Source: Coxiellaceae bacterium UBA6002
GTDB lineage: Bacteria; Pseudomonadota; Gammaproteobacteria; UBA6002
NCBI GenBank assembly: GCA_002429595.1
Contig: DJAM01000054.1
Coordinates: forward strand, 1 to 9,878
Reading direction: 5' to 3'
Length of the DNA: 9,878 bases
Shown here piece after piece: positions 6,483 to 9,878 of the stretch. Position 1 is the stretch's first letter, and every line of letters starts with the position of its first letter. The notes beneath the pieces are model-generated. The model searched no databases. It had not been told where the DNA came from and saw only the letters and a list, made by a program, of their open reading frames with translations. Position numbers and translations under genes: made by a program.

Positions 6483-7157
6483 ATGAAAATTCTAGACTGG
6501 CCACCAAAAGAACGCCCCAGAGAAAAGCTCTTACAAAAAGGCGTCACCACCTTAACCGAGGCAGAGCTACTGGCAATTTTTCTAAGAACAGGCACCAAAG
6601 GAAAATCGGCCATCGACCTTGCCAGAGAGTTGTTACGTCAGTACCAAACCCTCAGAAACATACTAAATTTGCCACCCGCCACCCTCATGAAGACCAAGGG
6701 TATTGGGAAAGCTAAACTATCGATGCTACAAGCCACACTAGAATTAGCCACTCGATGCCTCGAAGAACAACTACGAACACCAATCATAATTACCCAACCC
6801 GAAACAGCGAAAAAATTTTTTATCGCAAAGCTCGGAAATGCCCGAAATGAAATATTCAGTTGCCTATTCTTGGACGCTAAGCACCAGGTCATTAAATTTG
6901 AAGAATTATTTACTGGTAGTATCAACTATACGCCCATTTATCCCAGAGTCGTCGCTCAAAAAGCACTGGAATACAATGCTCAAGCTGTCATCTTCGCTCA
7001 CAATCATCCTTCGAATAACGTCACCCCCAGTCAAACAGATCTCGACTCGACCTATGAGCTAACTAAAATCCTAAAGGTCCTGGACATTAGCGTGCTCGAC
7101 CACATCATTGTGGGTGGGACAGATTGTTGTTCATTTGCTGAATTGGGACTTCTATAG
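6483..7157 (+). CDS. radC: RadC family JAB/MPN domain protein
   Basis: A 224-residue RadC (UPF0758) protein, the usual length. The N-terminal part (1-100) has the conserved DWP..ERPREKLL and L.EAELLAI.LRTGT segments and a helix-hairpin-helix-like KGIGKAKLSML (72-82). The C-terminal JAMM-like domain has Glu140/141, then His173 and His175 in AHNHPS, Asp186, and LDHIIVG (205-211). The Gly that usually follows HNHPS is Asn178 here. Despite its name, a role in DNA repair is doubtful for the family; some members are linked to recombination or mobile elements, and the molecular function is unsettled. The start has a near-perfect AAGGAGG (6471-6477) five bases upstream. In E. coli rpmB follows radC; here the F-box/ankyrin gene intervenes. 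Confidence 0.93.
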   Translation: MKILDWPPKERPREKLLQKGVTTLTEAELLAIFLRTGTKGKSAIDLARELLRQYQTLRNILNLPPATLMKTKGIGKAKLSMLQATLELATRCLEEQLRTPIIITQPETAKKFFIAKLGNARNEIFSCLFLDAKHQVIKFEELFTGSINYTPIYPRVVAQKALEYNAQAVIFAHNHPSNNVTPSQTDLDSTYELTKILKVLDISVLDHIIVGGTDCCSFAELGLL

Positions 7158-7319
7158 CTAATATAACTCAGGCTAAGTTAAAACTTGCGTCAAAAAAGTT
7201 TGGGGGGTTATTAGCGTTCCTTTGATACTCCGACTTTTATACCACAGAACCTACGGTATATTTTTATCAAAATTTATTATAAAATAATAATATTTTCGCA
7301 ATAGAATTTTGGAGTCAAC
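7158..7319. other. Spacer between radC and the F-box/ankyrin gene
   Basis: No gene. The stretch 7261-7300 is extremely AT-rich and should hold the promoter of the downstream gene; TATATT (7257-7262) and TATAAA (7278-7283) are candidate -10 boxes, but neither has a convincing -35. A small inverted repeat ATACC/GGTAT (7240-7259) followed by T residues could be a weak terminator for radC. Confidence 0.3.
7311..7314 (+). promoter_or_regulatory. Shine-Dalgarno site supporting a GTG start
   Basis: GGAG five bases before GTG 7320. It puts the F-box at the extreme N terminus and supports GTG as the start codon over the first internal ATG (7374), which would cut the F-box in half. Confidence 0.75.
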
Positions 7320-9131
7320 GTGCAAAAGCCAGATCTACTTAGCTCTCTACCAGGCGATATTCATCCCCTTTACATGGCTTACTTGTCTAGCCACAACTTG
7401 GCCCAACTATCTCTGGTAAGCCAAAGACTTAAAGCGATGGTACGACAAAGAGCCGTTTGGAAACCAAAGTTTCTTAAACATTTTCCTGATTTAGCACCAG
7501 CTGAAGAGCCGAACGATTGGTATGCTTTGTTCAGTACCACGAGTTTAGATCAGTATCCCGATGCTAAAAAAAGACATCTGTTTTACAATGGTAAAGATGG
7601 GTTTCTTTGGACAGTTGAAGATGCATTAAAACCAAAAATGACTGTTTTCGGAATCCAACAGCCTGGTCTTTTGTATGACCTGGTTCAAACTGAAGATAAA
7701 AACTTTCTAACTCCAATTGACTGGATTATTCGTTTTAATTATCAGTTTTTTCTAGACGCTATTTTTACTCAAGCTCTTATGAGTTTTACCAAAACGGATA
7801 AAACACTTAACTATGAAAAACAAGATAAATTAGGGTGGAGTGTCGCACATTGGGCAGTAATCACCAATCAAGATGAAGCTAAAATTGTAGAATACATATC
7901 TGAAATACGGAAAAAAGATTTATTTGAAAAGCTTTTTAAAACAATTACTCCCTTACATATAGCTGCAGAATTTGGTGTATCGAGGTTGGTAAAGCTGTTA
8001 ATACAACACTTTAATCCTCCATATCTTAAGATTTTCAATAAGAAAAAAACTAAACTTGGACCTGTGGAATCAGATGAAGCCACTTTTAAATTAAGCATGA
8101 GTGCTCTACATCTAGCAGCAGCTAAGGGTCATCTTAGCGCTGTTGAGGCTTTATTAGATGGCAAAACTGATCTTAATCAGCCTGGATATGAAGAAGAAAT
8201 AAAGAAAGAACTTGTTACAATTAATAAATCGGCAAAAGCTATTCACTGGTCCAGTGAAAACGGTCATTTATCAGTGGTGAAGTTTTTATTACAACGTGAC
8301 GCATGCGCTTTTGAAGAAGACGATTGGCACAACTCACCTTTAACATACTCGGTAAGAAGAAATCAGAAGCCACTTTTCGATCTCCTAATTCAGCAAGAGA
8401 AAGGAGAAACTATAGATATTAGCGCATCCCTCAACCGCGCTTTATTTGATGCAGTTTTTAGACAGTATGTTGAATATATCCAACCTTTAGTAAGAAAGGG
8501 GGCCGATCCTACCTGGAAACATACTTTCTCAGACTTTCGCTGCTCAGGACGTTCAGCCATCGATGTTGCAATGGCGAGTGAAAATGGTCAGATAGTAAAG
8601 TTACTGCTCGGTGAATTGAAGGAATCTAAGCCTAACTCATATAAACCGGCAAATTATAAAGGAATATGCTCTTTCATCTTTTTATTACCTAGTCTTTTCT
8701 GCATTGGTCTGCCAGGCTTTGTGCTTTGTTTATACACTGGAAAAGATCTACCTTATTCCCTTGGCCTTATTTTTGGTTTAATTGCACTGTTCATCGTAGG
8801 CTTTGGTTTAGGACCGGTTATAGGGTTCATGATTGGAACAATACTTGAACTAAGAGCACAAGAAAGAGCGCAAATCTTCTCTCGAACATTAACTACCGAT
8901 AGTGGTGATCTAGAGATGGCGATTACACAATCTCATTACCCACAATTAGCAGTTCGAGAGCTAACTGAAAGTGAAGAAGAAGCCCTACCAATTCTTCGAC
9001 GTGTTCGCCCAACCCCCACTGCTGACCCAATAGCTCCCTACGTTGGACAGACATTTTTAAGCCCACCTTCTCCTCAGGTGGCAAAATTAAGTTCGCAAGA
9101 TGCCCCACCCGCCGCTAATATTCCGCGGTAG
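7320..9131 (+). CDS. F-box and ankyrin-repeat membrane protein, candidate effector
   Basis: A 603-residue protein with no recognised gene name. Residues 6-55 read as an F-box: LP.DI (10-14), YL (21-22), L27, the LSLVSQRLK core (30-38) and Trp47. Ankyrin-like units follow at about 170-200, 208-231 (PLHIAAEFG), 258-284 (ALHLAAAKGHLSAVEALL), 304-328 (AIHWSSENGHLSVVKFLL), 336-358, 372-398 (ending VRKGADP) and 409-431. Two hydrophobic stretches, 449-472 and about 479-508, look like membrane segments. The tail (550-603) is acidic, then proline-rich. There is no N-terminal signal peptide. F-boxes bind Skp1 in eukaryotic SCF ubiquitin ligases; Legionella AnkB pairs F-box and ankyrin in an effector. 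By inference this is a type IV-secreted effector that tethers to a host membrane, ankyrins holding the substrate. Unlike AnkB it ends NIPR, with no CaaX box. It lies between radC and rpmB. Confidence 0.8.
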   Translation: MQKPDLLSSLPGDIHPLYMAYLSSHNLAQLSLVSQRLKAMVRQRAVWKPKFLKHFPDLAPAEEPNDWYALFSTTSLDQYPDAKKRHLFYNGKDGFLWTVEDALKPKMTVFGIQQPGLLYDLVQTEDKNFLTPIDWIIRFNYQFFLDAIFTQALMSFTKTDKTLNYEKQDKLGWSVAHWAVITNQDEAKIVEYISEIRKKDLFEKLFKTITPLHIAAEFGVSRLVKLLIQHFNPPYLKIFNKKKTKLGPVESDEATFKLSMSALHLAAAKGHLSAVEALLDGKTDLNQPGYEEEIKKELVTINKSAKAIHWSSENGHLSVVKFLLQRDACAFEEDDWHNSPLTYSVRRNQKPLFDLLIQQEKGETIDISASLNRALFDAVFRQYVEYIQPLVRKGADPTWKHTFSDFRCSGRSAIDVAMASENGQIVKLLLGELKESKPNSYKPANYKGICSFIFLLPSLFCIGLPGFVLCLYTGKDLPYSLGLIFGLIALFIVGFGLGPVIGFMIGTILELRAQERAQIFSRTLTTDSGDLEMAITQSHYPQLAVRELTESEEEALPILRRVRPTPTADPIAPYVGQTFLSPPSPQVAKLSSQDAPPAANIPR

Positions 9132-9138
9132 GGCACAC

Positions 9139-9167
9139 AAGAAAACTTGCCTTTTCTTCGTTTTTTT
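9139..9167 (+). terminator. Possible weak terminator of the F-box/ankyrin gene
   Basis: A seven-base stem AAGAAAA/TTTTCTT (9139-9145 with 9152-9158), a six-base loop, then CG and seven T residues (9161-9167). The stem has only one G-C pair, so termination would be weak. It overlaps the putative rpmB promoter. Confidence 0.35.
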
Positions 9168-9175
9168 GATATAAA
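9147..9175 (+). promoter_or_regulatory. Putative rpmB-rpmG promoter
   Basis: TTGCCT (9147-9152), a 17-base spacer, TATAAA (9170-9175); four and five matches of six to sigma70 boxes. The rpmB ATG is 29 bases after the -10. It gives the ribosomal pair its own start independent of the upstream accessory gene. Confidence 0.6.
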
Positions 9176-9204
9176 CCCTAGTTCTTTGTTGGAGAGAGAA
9201 AACA

Positions 9205-9435
9205 ATGGCAAAAGTATGTCAAATAACTGGCAAGAAACCTATGTCGGGGCACAATGTGTCTCACGCTAATAATAAAAGAAAGCGTCGGTTCTTACCTAAC
9301 TTACAAACACACAGATTCTATGTACCTAGCTTAGACAAATTTATCAAGCTACGTGTTTCTTCTAAAGGTATGCGTATTATCGATAAAAAAGGTATAGAAT
9401 ACTTTTTACAAAATAAAGATGAAATTCAATCCTAA
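9205..9435 (+). CDS. rpmB: 50S ribosomal protein L28
   Basis: A 76-residue protein of the large ribosomal subunit (E. coli 78). It matches E. coli L28 closely: MAKVCQITGKKPMSGHNVSHA at the N terminus, the basic KRKRRFLPNLQTHRFYVPS block (24-42), and LRVSSKGMRIIDKKGIEYFL (49-68); only the last few residues differ. The single Cys5 is as in E. coli, so no zinc-binding cluster is present. GGAGAG lies eight bases before the ATG. rpmG follows after 11 bases, the standard pair. Confidence 0.97.
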   Translation: MAKVCQITGKKPMSGHNVSHANNKRKRRFLPNLQTHRFYVPSLDKFIKLRVSSKGMRIIDKKGIEYFLQNKDEIQS

Positions 9436-9446
9436 AGGATCGTTCC

Positions 9447-9632
9447 ATGGCTGCTAAAGGTAAAGGTCGCGAAAAGCACAAACTACAATCTACTGGTACA
9501 TTTGAAGATGGTAGACCCAGTAAACATTTCTACACCATTACACGTAAGAAAGGTGCTCCAAAGCTAAAGATTAAGAAGTTTGATCCTTGGCTTGGAAAAT
9601 ACGTGATGTATGAGCAAGGTAAATTGAAATAA
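9447..9632 (+). CDS. rpmG: 50S ribosomal protein L33
   Basis: A 61-residue L33 (E. coli 55). Shared landmarks are KG.REK.KL (4-13), HFYT (27-30) and the KKFDPWLGKYVMYEQGKLK end, equivalent to E. coli KKFDPVVRQHVIYKEAKIK. The segment between REK and HFYT is 16 residues against 10 in E. coli, with TFEDGRPSK extra, and the following loop is two shorter. There are no zinc-binding cysteines. AAGGA (9435-9439) sits seven bases before the ATG and overlaps the rpmB stop codon, so translation of the two is probably coupled. In E. coli mutM follows; here a terminator does. Confidence 0.95.
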   Translation: MAAKGKGREKHKLQSTGTFEDGRPSKHFYTITRKKGAPKLKIKKFDPWLGKYVMYEQGKLK

Positions 9633-9643
9633 TCGGTTATTCT

Positions 9644-9672
9644 AAAAAAACCCGCTTTATGCGGGTTTTTTT
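9644..9672 (+). terminator. Intrinsic terminator of rpmB-rpmG
   Basis: A perfect 12-base inverted repeat: A7 plus CCCGC (9644-9655), loop TTTAT, then GCGGG plus T7 (9661-9672). It begins 11 bases after the rpmG stop. The symmetrical A and T tracts would allow it to act in both directions. Confidence 0.95.
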
Positions 9673-9677
9673 GTATA

Positions 9678-9699
9678 TCATTCCCGCCTACAGCTGGCA
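9678..9699. repeat. Possible remnant of the 75-base palindrome family
   Basis: TCATTCCCGC (9678-9687) equals the end of the palindromic repeats, and the next bases, CTACAGCTGGCA, loosely resemble the family's loop (CTAGCTGCA). No second arm is seen. It may be an internally deleted copy, or chance. Confidence 0.3.
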
Positions 9700-9715
9700 G
9701 AGGAAATTAACAACA

Positions 9716-9777
9716 TTCCCTTCCTCAACTCTGCTTTCTCCTTTCTTATGTCTCCCCCTTTTCTTACTTCCTCTCCC
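9716..9777 (+). other. Polypyrimidine tract
   Basis: 56 of these 62 bases are C or T on the plus strand. No ribosome binding site or open frame of note is seen. It lies between the rpmG terminator and the terminal hairpins. Confidence 0.7.
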
Positions 9778-9818
9778 GCGCACTATCTTGGATAGCGCTC
9801 AGTGGGTTACAGCGGGAG
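9773..9818. repeat. Imperfect hairpin with CTCCCGC/GCGGGAG arms
   Basis: Outer seven-base arms CTCCCGC (9773-9779) and GCGGGAG (9812-9818) enclose an alternative inner hairpin, CTATC-TTG-GATAG (9783-9795), extended by GCG/CGC with a two-base bulge. With the flanking GTTGGGGTGAGGGTT it resembles dispersed repeats carrying a CCCTCACCC...CTCTCCC core seen in many proteobacteria. Confidence 0.6.
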
Positions 9819-9874
9819 GGTTGGGGTGAGGGTTATTCTAAAAGTGCTTAGAAAGTTAACCCTCACCCTAGCCC
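9818..9874. repeat. Inverted repeat at the window end
   Basis: Arms 9818-9835 (GGGTTGGGGTGAGGGTTA) and 9857-9874 are complementary at 16 of 18 positions. The loop adds a perfect TTCTAA/TTAGAA pair (9836-9841 and 9848-9853) with a six-base tip, making one long hairpin. It may continue beyond the window. Confidence 0.85.
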
Positions 9875-9878
9875 TTGT

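Noticed and set aside
7320..7400. Sec signal peptide on the F-box/ankyrin protein
   Set aside because: The N terminus reads as an F-box with charged and polar residues and has no hydrophobic core or cleavage site.
7868..8098. Minus-strand frame of 76 codons inside the F-box/ankyrin gene
   Set aside because: It lies wholly antisense to a well-supported reading frame with ankyrin motifs and has no recognisable domain.
8967..8985. Acidic stretch ELTESEEEA as a Dot/Icm E-block secretion signal
   Set aside because: E-block signals lie close to the C terminus; this one is about 50 residues away, so it is not counted as evidence of secretion.
9120..9131. C-terminal CaaX prenylation box in the F-box/ankyrin protein, as in AnkB
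   Set aside because: The protein ends NIPR; no cysteine is near the C terminus.
9633..9878. tRNA or small gene after rpmG
   Set aside because: No cloverleaf, anticodon arm or frame with a ribosome binding site could be found; hairpins and the polypyrimidine tract explain the region.

Overview
The window is a gammaproteobacterial chromosome segment with AT-leaning base composition. It carries a well-known housekeeping neighbourhood plus one eukaryote-like gene. Protein sequences fit a gammaproteobacterium closely. The 603-residue protein with an F-box, ankyrin repeats and membrane segments points to an intracellular or host-associated lineage, such as Legionellales (Legionella, Coxiella, Rickettsiella or Berkiella relatives). 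That taxonomic call is inference, not proof.

Layout. On the minus strand, yicC, gmk and rpoZ (positions 1863 down to 116) are closely spaced and probably co-transcribed; the edge (1-115) is ambiguous and may hold the start of the next gene. Divergently, rph and deoC (2124-3630, plus) have a good sigma70-type promoter. The yicC/rph spacer holds a nested palindromic repeat. Convergent with deoC is a minus-strand operon dut, algC, xthA (6271 down to 3631). The deoC and xthA stop codons abut with no base between them. Upstream of dut is a second copy of the palindrome, in inverted orientation. Next, on the plus strand, come radC (6483-7157), the F-box/ankyrin gene (7320-9131) and the ribosomal pair rpmB-rpmG (9205-9632), which ends at a strong intrinsic terminator. 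The last 200 bases are non-coding: a polypyrimidine tract and two more hairpin repeats.

Context. In E. coli the order spoT, rpoZ, gmk, ... yicC, rph, pyrE, slmA, dut, coaBC, radC, rpmB, rpmG is one chromosomal neighbourhood. The window keeps this frame, but pyrE and slmA are absent (deoC, xthA and algC lie there), coaBC is absent between dut and radC (a palindromic repeat lies there), and the F-box/ankyrin gene splits radC from rpmB. The core genes serve RNA metabolism (rpoZ, yicC, rph), nucleotide supply and hygiene (gmk, dut, deoC), DNA repair (xthA, possibly radC), sugar-phosphate metabolism for surface polysaccharide (algC) and the ribosome (rpmB, rpmG). The F-box/ankyrin gene is the accessory element of greatest interest: a candidate secreted effector that could recruit host SCF ubiquitin ligase at a membrane.
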